Shown here: piece after piece, positions 53,316 to 61,616 of the stretch | Layout of the letters: the number at the start of each line of letters is the position of its first letter | Position numbering within the stretch: the stretch's first letter is position 1 | Source of the DNA: Planococcus glaciei | GTDB lineage: Bacteria; Bacillota; Bacilli; Bacillales_A; Planococcaceae | Direction of reading: 5' to 3' | Assembly: GCF_900099655.1 (NCBI RefSeq) | Contig: NZ_FNDC01000001.1 | Span: forward strand, 558,001 to 622,000 | Length of the DNA: 64,000 nt | The notes under the pieces: model-generated | Told to the model about the DNA's origin: nothing | Database searches by the model: none | The model's input: only the letters and a program-made list of their open reading frames with translations | Position numbers and translations under genes: made by a program

Positions 53316-54158
53316 TTATTGGGCGGCTGGTTGATTTTGAATTGCAGCATCCATAATTTCCTGGCGCTCTTCTTCCGAAATGCCCGCCAATGTTTCATTG
53401 ATTTGTTCTGCCAGGTCACTGCCTTTTTCAAGCCCTACCGCAACTGCTGTATCGTCCGGAGAGGTTTCAAACCCGTCTTCAAATTCCACCATAGCGAAAT
53501 TTTTGTTTGCAGCAGAAGCACTCACTGCTTCCGGCCGCTCGGACACATAGCCGTCAATGACACCGGATTCCAGCGCTACCCGCATGGAAGGGAAACTATC
53601 CATTGCAGTTTCTTTCGATACGCCATCGATTTGGTCAATAACCGAATAATGGAATGTGTTCAATTGGGCAGTAATTTTAGCGCCGCTGAAATCCGAAAGC
53701 GAAGTTGCGCCTTCATATTCCCCGCCCTTTTTAACGACCATTACCAACTCAGATGTATAGTAAGGCTCTGTAAAGTCAATCGTTGCTTTCCGTTCTTCTG
53801 TTGGAGACATGCCGGCGACAATAGCATCAATTTTCCCGGAAGTCAAAGCTGGCACTAAACCATCCCACTCCGTTTTTACGATTTCTAATTCCTTGCCCAT
53901 GCCTTCAGCGATTCGTTTGGCTATTTCCACATCATAACCGCCTGCATATTCAGCGTTCCCGGAAATTTTTACAGCGCCGTTGGAGTCATCTCCTTGCGTC
54001 CAGTTGAACGGTGCATATGCAGCTTCCATCCCTACCTTAAAAGTATCCGATTCTTCCGAAGATCCTCCGCTTCCGGATTCTCCTCCTGATCCGCACCCTG
54101 ACAGCAGCAACGTTGTTGATAAGAATATCGTTGATAAGAACGCCATTTTTCTCTTCAT
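53316..54158 (-). CDS. lysine-binding lipoprotein of the ABC transporter
   Basis: A 280-residue type II (His/Gln-type) binding protein. Lipobox LLLSGC gives the lipidated Cys near residue 21, followed by a Gly/Ser linker. The fold is seen in TFKVGMEAAYAPFNW, GYDVEIAKRIAEGMGKELEIVKTEWDGLVPALTSGKIDAIVAGMSPTEERKATIDFTEPYY. The ATG at 54158 has GGGGAG 9 bases upstream; a GTG precedes it. It is the first gene behind the riboswitch. Confidence 0.9.
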   Translation of the reverse strand: MKRKMAFLSTIFLSTTLLLSGCGSGGESGSGGSSEESDTFKVGMEAAYAPFNWTQGDDSNGAVKISGNAEYAGGYDVEIAKRIAEGMGKELEIVKTEWDGLVPALTSGKIDAIVAGMSPTEERKATIDFTEPYYTSELVMVVKKGGEYEGATSLSDFSGAKITAQLNTFHYSVIDQIDGVSKETAMDSFPSMRVALESGVIDGYVSERPEAVSASAANKNFAMVEFEDGFETSPDDTAVAVGLEKGSDLAEQINETLAGISEEERQEIMDAAIQNQPAAQ

Positions 54159-54194
54159 CACTAAAATCTCCCCTTCATTACGGCAATTGAATAT

Positions 54195-54259
54195 GCAAAA
54201 AGGGCAACGCTGTACAAAAGATCTGAGGTAGACTCAGATCGCAATATACATAGTTGCCC
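54195..54259 (-). terminator. lysine-riboswitch terminator
   Basis: The outer stem GGGCAAC/GTTGCCC (54259-54253 with 54208-54202 on the minus strand) encloses an inner 8-bp hairpin (54220-54227 with 54233-54240), then TTTTTGC. The whole stands between the aptamer and the first gene. Confidence 0.8.
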
Positions 54260-54284
54260 TAAATCCTCTTCTTCGTCCCTGGAT

Positions 54285-54461
54285 GAGATAGCACTTCACA
54301 ATGGATCGGGAAATCCAGTGTGACAGTCCTGCAGCTATTAACTGCAGACCCAGCATGAAATGGTGAGAGCCATTCCACACTTCGGCAACATTTCCTTCTC
54401 CATAGAATCATCATCTTCTCAAACTCCGCTAAGGACCGTTAAACGTTGCGCCTCTACCTCA
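54285..54461 (-). promoter_or_regulatory. lysine riboswitch (L-box)
   Basis: The minus strand carries the L-box core: GAGGTAGAGGCGCAACG at the 5' end, AGAAGGAAATGTTGCCGAAG, CTGGGTCTGCAG, GCAGGACTGTCACACTGG and GTGAAGTGCTATCTC at the 3' end. It should end transcription of the ABC operon when lysine is plentiful. Confidence 0.95.
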
Positions 54462-54502
54462 CCACAAAAAGTGTGAGGTCATATTCAATTCGTGTTTTTC
54501 AT

Positions 54503-54531
54503 AGTCTACATTGATAAATTTTATCTGTCAA
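54503..54531 (-). promoter_or_regulatory. promoter of the lysine transporter operon
   Basis: On the minus strand TTGACA (54531-54526), a 17-base spacer and TAGACT (54508-54503), about 40 bases before the L-box. Confidence 0.7.
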
Positions 54532-54618
54532 TCTTATTTTCACAGCTGAAACCTTCTGGCAAAGCAGACATTTCCTGCACCTTTCCGACAGCTTCTTTTT
54601 ATCGCCGGAGAGACCGCT

Positions 54619-55683
54619 TTATTTGCTTGGCTGCATTTGCTTGTTTTTTCCGCTCAATTGCGGAAGCTTGTCTTTCACGATCTGGATAGCTTCTTCGATA
54701 TTACCGACCGGCAAAAATTGTTTCTGCGAATCCGGATATTGAAGGCTGGTATGTTTGTAGCGGGAATCGTAATAATGTTCGAGCAGCAATTGGATGGCCG
54801 ATGCGAAATCACCGCTTTCCAAATCTTCTTCGATCTGTTTGGCGACCGGCACATGGATGCGCGACTTGATCAATTGGAACGCTTCCATGCACTCGCTTTG
54901 GTGTTCGGTTGGCCGGTAATCCAGAAGGATTTCCTTGACCCGCTCTTCCATCGGCATGTCGACGATCAACTGCTGGCTGCTGTTTTTCAAATCGCATAAA
55001 AACGGTGGGATCACCACTTTGCCGATGCGGTGGCTTTCTGCTTCAAACAATACGTACGGGACGTCTTTCAGCGCTCTCAACCGGTGGACCAGCAAGGAAT
55101 CGAACACTTTCTGGTTGTGCGGCTCCAGGCCGATCTGGCCGAAAATCGATCCCTTGTGGTTGGCCATCCCTTCAAAATCAATCACCGGATAGCCTTCTTT
55201 CTCCAATGCCTTCAGAATCCGGGTTTTTCCTGCCCCGGTATAGCCATTCAAAACAAACGCTTTTTCAGGCGCCTGCATTGTTTCCAGTTCGGCCACAACC
55301 CATTTCCGGTACGCACGGATGCCTTCTTCCAGGCGGCTGACGTGGACGTTCATCAAGCTCAGGAGCGTTGCGGTCGTTTTGCTGCGCATGCCTCCGCGCC
55401 AGCAAAATACCACTTTGTCGCCTTCAATTTTTTTGAAGGCGCGGATAAATTCCGGCAATTTCGCTGAAATGATATCCAACCCGCGTTCTTTTGCCGCGTC
55501 TATGCTGACTTGTTTATACAGCGTCCCCACTTCGGCCCGTTCCGCATCATCAAAAAAAGGAATATTGATGCTTCCCGGAATGGAGAAATTCTTATATTCA
55601 GATGGCGACCGGACATCAATAAGCGTCATGCTCCGGTTTTCAATGACCGGTATCAGTTGTTCTACGTTTATATTGCTATACAT
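54619..55683 (-). CDS. mnmH: tRNA 2-selenouridine/geranyl-2-thiouridine synthase
   Basis: A 354-residue protein joining an N-terminal rhodanese domain (active Cys94 in VFCWRGGMRSK) to a P-loop domain (Walker A GYTGAGKT, about 148-155). This is the SelU/YbbB architecture, which geranylates and then selenates 2-thiouridine at the wobble position of tRNAs. No selD is in the window, so whether selenium is used cannot be judged. ATG 55683 is chosen with GGAGG 8 bases upstream; the frame could be read from a TTG at 55698. A 7-bp hairpin with a T-run (55701-55716) lies right before the ribosome site. Confidence 0.9.
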   Translation of the reverse strand: MYSNINVEQLIPVIENRSMTLIDVRSPSEYKNFSIPGSINIPFFDDAERAEVGTLYKQVSIDAAKERGLDIISAKLPEFIRAFKKIEGDKVVFCWRGGMRSKTTATLLSLMNVHVSRLEEGIRAYRKWVVAELETMQAPEKAFVLNGYTGAGKTRILKALEKEGYPVIDFEGMANHKGSIFGQIGLEPHNQKVFDSLLVHRLRALKDVPYVLFEAESHRIGKVVIPPFLCDLKNSSQQLIVDMPMEERVKEILLDYRPTEHQSECMEAFQLIKSRIHVPVAKQIEEDLESGDFASAIQLLLEHYYDSRYKHTSLQYPDSQKQFLPVGNIEEAIQIVKDKLPQLSGKNKQMQPSK

Positions 55684-55865
55684 CTTTTTTTCCTCCAAAA
55701 AGCTCTCCAGAGAGCTCTGTCGTTTGTCCTAATTTTTTCAAGTTCACCTTTTAAGTATACACCCATTGATTTCACTTTGAAGCTTTCGCGCCTTACCCCT
55801 GGAGGCTGGCCGGACAAATAAAACAGGCAGGCCGCTGCCGCAGTCCCGCCGTTTCGAACCTCTTA

Positions 55866-56429
55866 TTATTTTATCGCTTCATAAAGCCGCATTGGCGGGA
55901 GGTTGCGCAGGAGGTATTTATCGTGCGCTTCGGAAAAGTAATCCTGCAAATAAACCATCAGGTGCTCGTCTTTCTGGAAAAAAGTCTGATACGGCAGAAA
56001 TTTTCCGCCTGGCTTTAACACATGGCTGGTCCTTTTCACAATGTCTTCCCGGACTTCTTCATCCAATAATGAAAACGGGATGCCTGAAATCACATAATCC
56101 ACTTTTCCAAGCCCGTACTGCTTGACGATGTTATGTACATTTTCTGCACTGTCATGGTGAACCTTTAAGCGTTCGTCTCTCGTGTTTTTGGTTAAGTAAT
56201 CCACGAAATTTTCATTCTGTTCAATCGCGATGATCATGGAATCGGCTGTTATGTGTGCCAGCAGATAATCGGTGAACACACCGGTAGCCGGTCCGTATTC
56301 AATAATGATCACTTTCTTGGTGAGGTCCATTTTTCCGCACACTTTCTGCACACCAACCTTCGAAGTTGGTGTAATTGAGGCGATGTTCGGGTCTTTGATC
56401 AGGTTTTTCATGTATTCTTTCGTAGTCAT
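55866..56429 (-). CDS. class I SAM-dependent methyltransferase (phospholipid or rRNA adenine methyltransferase-like)
   Basis: A 187-residue Rossmann-fold methyltransferase: VIIIEYGPATGVFTDYLL (motif I), IAIEQNENFVDYL (motif II), VHHDSAENV, and VDYVISGIPFSLLDEEVREDIVKRTSHVLKPGGKFLPYQ (motif IV with IPFS). This pattern resembles PmtA-type phospholipid N-methyltransferases and rRNA adenine methylases; the short length and the opening ASITPTSK favour the former. The substrate is unproved. Confidence 0.75.
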   Translation of the reverse strand: MTTKEYMKNLIKDPNIASITPTSKVGVQKVCGKMDLTKKVIIIEYGPATGVFTDYLLAHITADSMIIAIEQNENFVDYLTKNTRDERLKVHHDSAENVHNIVKQYGLGKVDYVISGIPFSLLDEEVREDIVKRTSHVLKPGGKFLPYQTFFQKDEHLMVYLQDYFSEAHDKYLLRNLPPMRLYEAIK

Positions 56430-56643
56430 TTTTTGGCCCCCTGTTCGTCATTGGTATGGCTGCAAACAAACTCGTTAAATAGAACACATTCAAAATATAG
56501 ACGCTTTCATACCTGTCTTTATCCTTTTTCAAAAAAACTGTAAAATGTTATTTTTATCATATACCCTTGAAAAAAGCGGGTCAATCTATTCCTTGGGCCT
56601 TAAGTTGCGGGCCATTGTTAAAAAACTGACCGCAAGGGTACAA

Positions 56644-56666
56644 GTTTCAAAACCTTTTTTTGAAAC
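56644..56666. promoter_or_regulatory. inverted repeat upstream of pgeF
   Basis: GTTTCAAAA/TTTTGAAAC, a 9-bp perfect arm (56644-56652 with 56658-56666) with a 5-base centre, about 50 bases before the pgeF start. It may be an operator; no T-run follows, so a terminator is less likely. Confidence 0.4.
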
Positions 56667-56715
56667 ATCCCCAATCCGCACGAAAACGGTATGATAGAAA
56701 AAGGAGGCTGATCAG

Positions 56716-57474
56716 ATGAAAACAACAATTTATCTGGACAACGAAAAATTCACGGCCGGCATGACGCTTAAAGACCCGGCCGAATTCGAAGGGAACAATA
56801 TGGCGCTCCATGTCTGTGAAAATCCGGCTCAAATTGTGGAAAACCGTGAAAAATTAGCGGCTTCTTTGGGCCTTGGGCTGAATGATTTTGTCTGTGCCCA
56901 TCAAACGCACAGCGCGAATTTCCACCGGGCAACGACGGCTGACAAAGGGCGCGGTGCCGAGCGCCAGGAAACCGCCATTGCAGACACGGACGCCTTGTAT
57001 ACATATGAACCCGACTTATTATTGGCGAGCTTTTCTGCCGACTGCGTTCCGGTGATGTTTTTCCACGAAAAAAAGGGCCTTATCGGAGTCGTCCATTCCG
57101 GCTGGCAAGGAACGGTCAAAGAAATTACGTTGAAGCTGTTCCAGCATTTGAAGCAGGAAGAACAATGCAGCCCGGAAGATTTTTACGTTCAGCTTGGCGC
57201 TGCGCTCAGCCAGGAGAAATTTGAAGTGGACGAAGACGTCTATATGAAATTCAAGAATCTCGGCTATGCAGCAGACTTCATGTATTTCAATGAAGCAAGC
57301 GGCAAATACCATATCGACAATCAGCTGACCGTCAAAAAGCAGTGTGAACTCGCCGGCATTCCGGGCAACCGCATTCACATCGACCGCACCTGCACTTTTG
57401 AAAGCCCCGATGGCTTTTCTTATCGCCAAGACAAGAAAAGCGGCAGGCATTTGAGCTTTATTGTAAAAAAATAA
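56716..57474 (+). CDS. pgeF: PgeF/YfiH-family laccase-domain protein
   Basis: A 252-residue protein of the DUF152 family. The metal/active site is complete: His62 and His65 in AHQTHS, Cys110 in SADCVPVMF and His127 in GVVHSGWQGT. Members act as peptidoglycan-editing factor or purine nucleoside phosphorylase-like enzymes. It is not in the cell-division cluster where the YlmD paralogue usually lies, so it may be a second copy. AAAAAGGAGG is upstream of the ATG. Confidence 0.87.
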   Translation: MKTTIYLDNEKFTAGMTLKDPAEFEGNNMALHVCENPAQIVENREKLAASLGLGLNDFVCAHQTHSANFHRATTADKGRGAERQETAIADTDALYTYEPDLLLASFSADCVPVMFFHEKKGLIGVVHSGWQGTVKEITLKLFQHLKQEEQCSPEDFYVQLGAALSQEKFEVDEDVYMKFKNLGYAADFMYFNEASGKYHIDNQLTVKKQCELAGIPGNRIHIDRTCTFESPDGFSYRQDKKSGRHLSFIVKK

Positions 57475-57495
57475 CGAAATTGACGATCTGCAAGT

Positions 57496-57532
57496 AAAAG
57501 CCGGCATCCGCAAAACGGGGCCGGCTTTTTTT
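57496..57532 (+). terminator. intrinsic terminator of pgeF
   Basis: AAAAGCCGGC (57496-57505) pairs with 57520-57529; a 14-nt loop and a T-run. Confidence 0.85.
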
Positions 57533-57600
57533 CTTCAATATGAGGCCGGCACAGGCTTACTTTACCTTTGGATGGGGTAAACAAAAGCGAAATTGGTTCC

Positions 57601-57626
57601 GTTTTTTATGCAGGCAAAAAGGGTAT
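57601..57626 (+). promoter_or_regulatory. SigmaB-like promoter candidate of the PspA operon
   Basis: GTTTTT (57601-57606), 14 bases, GGGTAT (57621-57626). The -10 matches the SigmaB consensus exactly; the -35 only in GTTT. Confidence 0.35.
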
Positions 57627-57669
57627 TCCAGCTTTAATTCACTGTCAGAATCTGTTATATTCTAAAAAA

Positions 57670-57695
57670 TGAAACTTCTTTATGGTATGCTCGTA
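57670..57695 (+). promoter_or_regulatory. SigmaW-type (ECF) promoter of the PspA operon
   Basis: TGAAAC (57670-57675), exactly 16 bases, CGTA (57692-57695). This is a full SigmaW match 21 bases before the first start codon. Confidence 0.82.
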
Positions 57696-57715
57696 TTTTT
57701 AAATGAGGTGAGAAG

Positions 57716-58231
57716 ATGGGATTTTTAAGCCGTTTATTTTACGGGACAGAAAAAGACAAAAAAGGGCCGGCCGTTGAAAAGCGGACATTGCGCAATTTGC
57801 AGGTTAAAGATTTTGTAACGTATGACCTGATGGACTACGAAGTGGTCGGAAAAATCCATTACAACGACAGCGGCTACACATGGGACGCTTTTCAATTGGC
57901 GTCTGCCGGAAAAAACATCTGGCTAAGCGTGGAAATGGATGACGAACTTGAAGTCGGCGTTTACGAAAAGATCCGGATTCCGGGGCTCGAACCCGGCAAA
58001 AAGGAAATCAGCTACGATGGAAAAACGTATTTTCTTGAAGAACAAGGACGCGCCTACGTCACTTCATTCGGCCGCAGCGAAAATGTAAACGGGGCAGAAA
58101 TGGCCTATTACGAATACTTGGATGAAGCGGGAGAGTCGTATTTATCCGTGGAAGTTTGGGGCAGCGAAGTGGAAGTCAGCAAAGGCTATGAAATTGAAGA
58201 ATACGAAGTCACCATTCTGGCGGGAAGCTAA
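57716..58231 (+). CDS. DUF4178 domain protein
   Basis: A 171-residue soluble beta-rich protein. The DUF4178 core runs LRNLQVKDFVTYDLMDYEVVGKIHYNDSGYTWDAFQLASAGKNIWLSVEMDDELEVGVYEKI and ...YFLEEQGRAYVTSFGRSENVNGAEMAYYEYLDEAGESYLSVEVWGSEVEVSKGYEIEEYEVTIL. It is the first gene of the SigmaW-driven operon; GAGGTG precedes the ATG. Its biochemical role is unknown; the domain is recurrently encoded with PspA, DUF350 and spermidine-synthase-like genes. Confidence 0.85.
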   Translation: MGFLSRLFYGTEKDKKGPAVEKRTLRNLQVKDFVTYDLMDYEVVGKIHYNDSGYTWDAFQLASAGKNIWLSVEMDDELEVGVYEKIRIPGLEPGKKEISYDGKTYFLEEQGRAYVTSFGRSENVNGAEMAYYEYLDEAGESYLSVEVWGSEVEVSKGYEIEEYEVTILAGS

Positions 58232-58250
58232 CAAAACTGGAGGAGAGAAT

Positions 58251-58922
58251 ATGTTTCAATTTTTCAAGCGTGTACAAACTTATGTTGAATCCGAACTAAA
58301 TGCCGCACTTGATAAGGCGGAAGATCCGGTAAAAATGCTGGATCAGTTTATGCGGGATATGGCATTGGATATCCGGGAAGCCGAAACGGCCGTCGCCAAA
58401 CAGTTAGCCAATGAAAAAATATTGAAAAAGAAATACGATGATGCCAGCAGCATGGTCGAAAAACGCCAGCAGCAAGCCGTGGAAGCGGTCGAAGCCGGAA
58501 ATGAGGACTTGGCCCGCCGCGCGCTCGAAGACAAGCAGAACCATGTTGTTCAGGCGAATTCCATGAAAGAAGCCCACGAACGGGCAGCAAGCGATTCGGC
58601 AGTGCTGCGCGAAAAATTGGCGGAAATGAAACGTGAATATGAACAAATGCAAATTAAAAAAGATTCCTTAAAAGCGCGCGCCGAATCTGCGAAAACGCGG
58701 ACGAAAATCAACCGCACCATGAGCTCCGTCGGAAGCGATGAATCGCGGCAAGGATTTGAGCGGATGGAAGAAAAAGTCATGCACCTGGAAGCGGAAGCCG
58801 AGACATCTGAAGACATGCGTTCTGGTTCCCGCAGCCTGGATGATGAATTTGAAGACCTTAAAAAAAGCAGCTCAGTAGACAATGAACTGGCCGCGCTTAA
58901 AAAACAGCTTGGAAAAGAATAA
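58251..58922 (+). CDS. pspA: PspA/IM30-family envelope-stress protein
   Basis: A 223-residue coiled-coil protein from the ATG at 58251 (GGAGGA upstream). It opens with the amphipathic membrane helix MFQFFKRVQTYVESELNAALDKAEDPVKMLDQFMRDM and continues as long heptad helices rich in Glu, Lys, Ala and Gln (KKKYDDASSMVEKRQQQAVEAVEAGNEDLARRALEDKQ). ESCRT-III-like PspA proteins form scaffolds on damaged membranes and hold the proton gradient. It sits second in an operon with a SigmaW promoter, as the SigmaW-dependent pspA of B. subtilis does. Confidence 0.93.
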   Translation: MFQFFKRVQTYVESELNAALDKAEDPVKMLDQFMRDMALDIREAETAVAKQLANEKILKKKYDDASSMVEKRQQQAVEAVEAGNEDLARRALEDKQNHVVQANSMKEAHERAASDSAVLREKLAEMKREYEQMQIKKDSLKARAESAKTRTKINRTMSSVGSDESRQGFERMEEKVMHLEAEAETSEDMRSGSRSLDDEFEDLKKSSSVDNELAALKKQLGKE

Positions 58923-58982
58923 CGAACTGCGGTCTGCTCTTCTGCGGGCAGGCCGTTCCCGTTCATTTGGAGTGTGCGAGCA

Positions 58983-59537
58983 ATGAAAAAAAAGAAATGG
59001 CTAACGGGCCTATTGGCTGCAGTGCTCTTCTTGTCGGCATGCGGCAGCAGCCTGTCGCAAGCAGAGGACTACGTGGAAAACAATTATACCTTTGTCAATG
59101 CCGTTCAAAGTGACAGCGGCTCAAACAGCAGCGCCATGTTGTACCGGTCCGATAAAGATTTGGCCGGCACGGTGGCAGAGTTAAGTGAAGCGCAGGAACC
59201 GGATCAAGTCGGTGAAGAAATCGAAGGCCGGCAAGTACTGGTCTATGATGATGATTTCATCATATTGACAGAGGACCCGGACAATCCCGGCACTACGCTG
59301 GTAGAAGTGGCAGATGAGGAATTTGTCCGAACCCATTATAATCCCGGCTTTTTCTCAGGGATGTTGCTTGGGTCTCTTTTAAGCAATCGGTTCGGATCCG
59401 GCTGGAACCAGTCGCAGGCAACCCGCTGTGCACGCGGTGGATGCTATTCGGGCGGAGGCGGTTATAATTCCATTCCTTCAGCTACCACTGGACGCGGTTC
59501 GACATTCCGCGGCGGCGGACCGGGTGTTGGAAAATAA
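58983..59537 (+). CDS. DUF4247 lipoprotein
   Basis: A 184-residue exported protein from the ATG at 58983. The signal peptide ends in LSAC with lipidated Cys20. DUF4247 is seen in AEDYVENNYTFVNAVQSDSGSNSSAMLYRSDKDLAGTVAELSE ... VLVYDDDFIILTEDPDNPGTTLVEVADEEFVRTHYNPGFFSGMLLGSLL. The tail is Gly/Ser/Arg-rich with two Cys (CARGGC) and low complexity, ending GRGSTFRGGGPGVGK. Located on the outer face of the membrane; function unknown. Confidence 0.83.
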   Translation: MKKKKWLTGLLAAVLFLSACGSSLSQAEDYVENNYTFVNAVQSDSGSNSSAMLYRSDKDLAGTVAELSEAQEPDQVGEEIEGRQVLVYDDDFIILTEDPDNPGTTLVEVADEEFVRTHYNPGFFSGMLLGSLLSNRFGSGWNQSQATRCARGGCYSGGGGYNSIPSATTGRGSTFRGGGPGVGK

Positions 59538-59560
59538 ATCATAGCAAAGGAGCTTGACCC

Positions 59561-59956
59561 GTGAATTCATTCTTACTGACTTTTTTGTATTTCCTCGCAG
59601 CGATTGCTGTGGTTCTTGTTGGATTGGTCATTTTCGAGTTATTGACCAGAAAATACAAGGACTGGGAAGAAATCAAAGAAAACAATACGGCAGTCGCTTT
59701 GTCGATTGCCGGAAAAATTATCGGTACCTGTATCATCCTTACGTTTTCCATCCTGCACAATGACACCATTTTGGAAACCGTCGTCTGGGGGCTTTTCGGA
59801 TTGCTTCTGCAATTCATCGCTTACTTCCTGTTCGAACTGCTGACTCCCCGCTTTTCAGTGGAAGTCCAGTTGAAAGAACGCAATACGGCGGTAGGCATCA
59901 TTTCATTCGCCGTTTCAGTTGGATTGGCGTTCGTCATCGGCGCCTCGATTACATAA
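59561..59956 (+). CDS. DUF350 membrane protein
   Basis: A 131-residue protein with four hydrophobic segments in two similar halves (NNTAVALSIAGKIIGTCIIL and RNTAVGIISFAVSVGLAFVIGASI are the repeated motif), the DUF350 hallmark. The start is GTG at 59561 with AAAGGAG. DUF350 proteins are small integral membrane proteins that recur with spermidine synthase and PspA genes. Confidence 0.85.
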   Translation: MNSFLLTFLYFLAAIAVVLVGLVIFELLTRKYKDWEEIKENNTAVALSIAGKIIGTCIILTFSILHNDTILETVVWGLFGLLLQFIAYFLFELLTPRFSVEVQLKERNTAVGIISFAVSVGLAFVIGASIT

Positions 59957-59969
59957 GGCGGTGTTTTGA

Positions 59970-61526
59970 ATGGGATTAGAACAAGAATCCGTCCGGCAAA
60001 GCCGGGCGATTTACTATGCATCCGGGATTGTTTCCATCTGCGGCATCATCTTTGAAGTATTATTCGGAGCGCTTGGTTCCTACATTTTAGGAGATGGTGT
60101 GAAGCAGTATACGCTCACCATCTCTCTTTTTTTAACCGGCATGGGCATTGGCGCGTATATCAGCGAGAAAATGACGCGCCATTTGATTGCGTCGTTCATC
60201 TGGATTGAATATTCCATCGGCATCATCGGCGGCTTTTCGGCGATGCTGCTGTTTGGCGTTACCGCTTACCTGCCGCCCGGCACAGGTTCGCTGTTCTTGT
60301 ACAGCGTCATCCTGATTGTCGGTTCTTTGACTGGGGTGGAACTGCCGATTTTGATCCGAAAAGCGAATGAAATCGGGGTATCTCTCCAAAAAAGCGCGGC
60401 CAAAGTGCTGTTTTCCGACTATGCCGGCGGTCTTGTCGGCGGGCTGCTCTTTTTGTTCTTGCTGCGCCCTTATTTCGGTCTGGTGAAAACGTCTTTTCTC
60501 GTCGCTCTGATCAACGTGGCAGTCGCACTTTGGATTGTCTTCCGCTTTAAGCACGAACTCAAACGGTTCAAGCTCCATGCTGCATTCGGCGTTTTTTTCC
60601 TGGCCATTTTGATCGTCGGCGCTTTGTTCGGTGAACAGGCGGCATTCCATTTTGAGCAGCAGCTCTACAAAGATCCGGTGATTTTTTCCGAGCAGACCGC
60701 TTACCAGAAAATCATTTTGACGAAGCAGCAAGGCGATACCCGCCTGTATCTGGACGGACAGCTGCAGTTCAGTTCGCTGGACGAACACCGCTACCATGAA
60801 ATTCTCGTCCATCCTCCGATGGCCGCAGCTGCCCGCCACGACCGCGTCCTGGTTCTTGGCGGCGGCGACGGATTGGCGGTCCGCGAACTGTTGAAATATG
60901 ACGATCTTGGACAAGTCGATTTGATCGACCTGGATCCGAAAATGACCGAACTCGCAAAGACCAATCATTTGCTGACGGAACTGAACGGCGGTTCCCTCTC
61001 CAACCCGAAAGTCCATGTGGTCAACGAGGATGCGTTCCGCTTCCTTGAGAGCGCTGACGGCTTCTATGACGTCATCATCATCGATTTGCCCGACCCGAAC
61101 AACGAATCGCTCAACAAACTGTATACGACGGAATTCTACTCGCTTGCCCGCAACCATCTGCAGCCCGACGGCGCCATGATGGTCCAGGCAACAAGCCCCG
61201 TATTTGCGCCGCAAGTGTACTGGACCATCGATAAGACAATCCAGTCAACCGGCCTTCAGACGGAAAACCTCCACGCCGACATTCCAAGTTTCGGCGGATG
61301 GGGCTACGTGCTGGCATCGCGTTCTGAAGTGCAGGCGGAAGGCCTCCGAATCATTGAAGACACAGAGTATCTGACCACAGATCTGCTGCCGGCACTCACT
61401 GCGTTTGGGAAAGACGAAGATGCCGTAATCGAAGACGGCAACGGCAAGCTCATCGCCTTGGAACCCAATTCGCTGATCCGGCCGAATCTGATTGGGATTT
61501 ACGAGAAGTCCTGGACGAATTATTAA
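59970..61526 (+). CDS. membrane-anchored spermidine synthase-like protein
   Basis: A 518-residue protein. Residues 1-215 carry seven membrane helices; residues 240-500 are a polyamine aminopropyltransferase domain: YQKIILTKQQGDTRLYLDGQLQFSSLDEHRYHEILVHPPMAAA, the nucleotide motif RVLVLGGGDGLAVRELLKY, VDLIDLDPKM and the catalytic-loop DVIIIDLPDPNNESLNKLYTTEFYSLA. Domain order and helix number match the membrane SpeE family of bacteria. It probably transfers aminopropyl or similar groups from decarboxylated SAM near the membrane. Last gene of the SigmaW operon, 13 bases after the DUF350 gene. Confidence 0.87.
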   Translation: MGLEQESVRQSRAIYYASGIVSICGIIFEVLFGALGSYILGDGVKQYTLTISLFLTGMGIGAYISEKMTRHLIASFIWIEYSIGIIGGFSAMLLFGVTAYLPPGTGSLFLYSVILIVGSLTGVELPILIRKANEIGVSLQKSAAKVLFSDYAGGLVGGLLFLFLLRPYFGLVKTSFLVALINVAVALWIVFRFKHELKRFKLHAAFGVFFLAILIVGALFGEQAAFHFEQQLYKDPVIFSEQTAYQKIILTKQQGDTRLYLDGQLQFSSLDEHRYHEILVHPPMAAAARHDRVLVLGGGDGLAVRELLKYDDLGQVDLIDLDPKMTELAKTNHLLTELNGGSLSNPKVHVVNEDAFRFLESADGFYDVIIIDLPDPNNESLNKLYTTEFYSLARNHLQPDGAMMVQATSPVFAPQVYWTIDKTIQSTGLQTENLHADIPSFGGWGYVLASRSEVQAEGLRIIEDTEYLTTDLLPALTAFGKDEDAVIEDGNGKLIALEPNSLIRPNLIGIYEKSWTNY

Positions 61527-61542
61527 TAGGTAAGCAAATGAA

Positions 61543-61576
61543 AAAGGTGCTGAAGCGTAAAAGCTTCAGCACCTTT
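61543..61576. terminator. bidirectional intrinsic terminator
   Basis: A 14-bp perfect stem (61543-61556 with 61563-61576) closing the PspA operon and the convergent HAD gene. Confidence 0.9.
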
Positions 61577-61616
61577 CTCGTTTATTAGGGTGTATTCAAA
61601 CAACCCGCGTTATCGC

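Noticed and set aside
55795-55825. Another fragment of the REP-like element (CTGGAGGCTGGCCGGACAAA)
   Set aside because: Only the end motif is similar and no paired arm is present.
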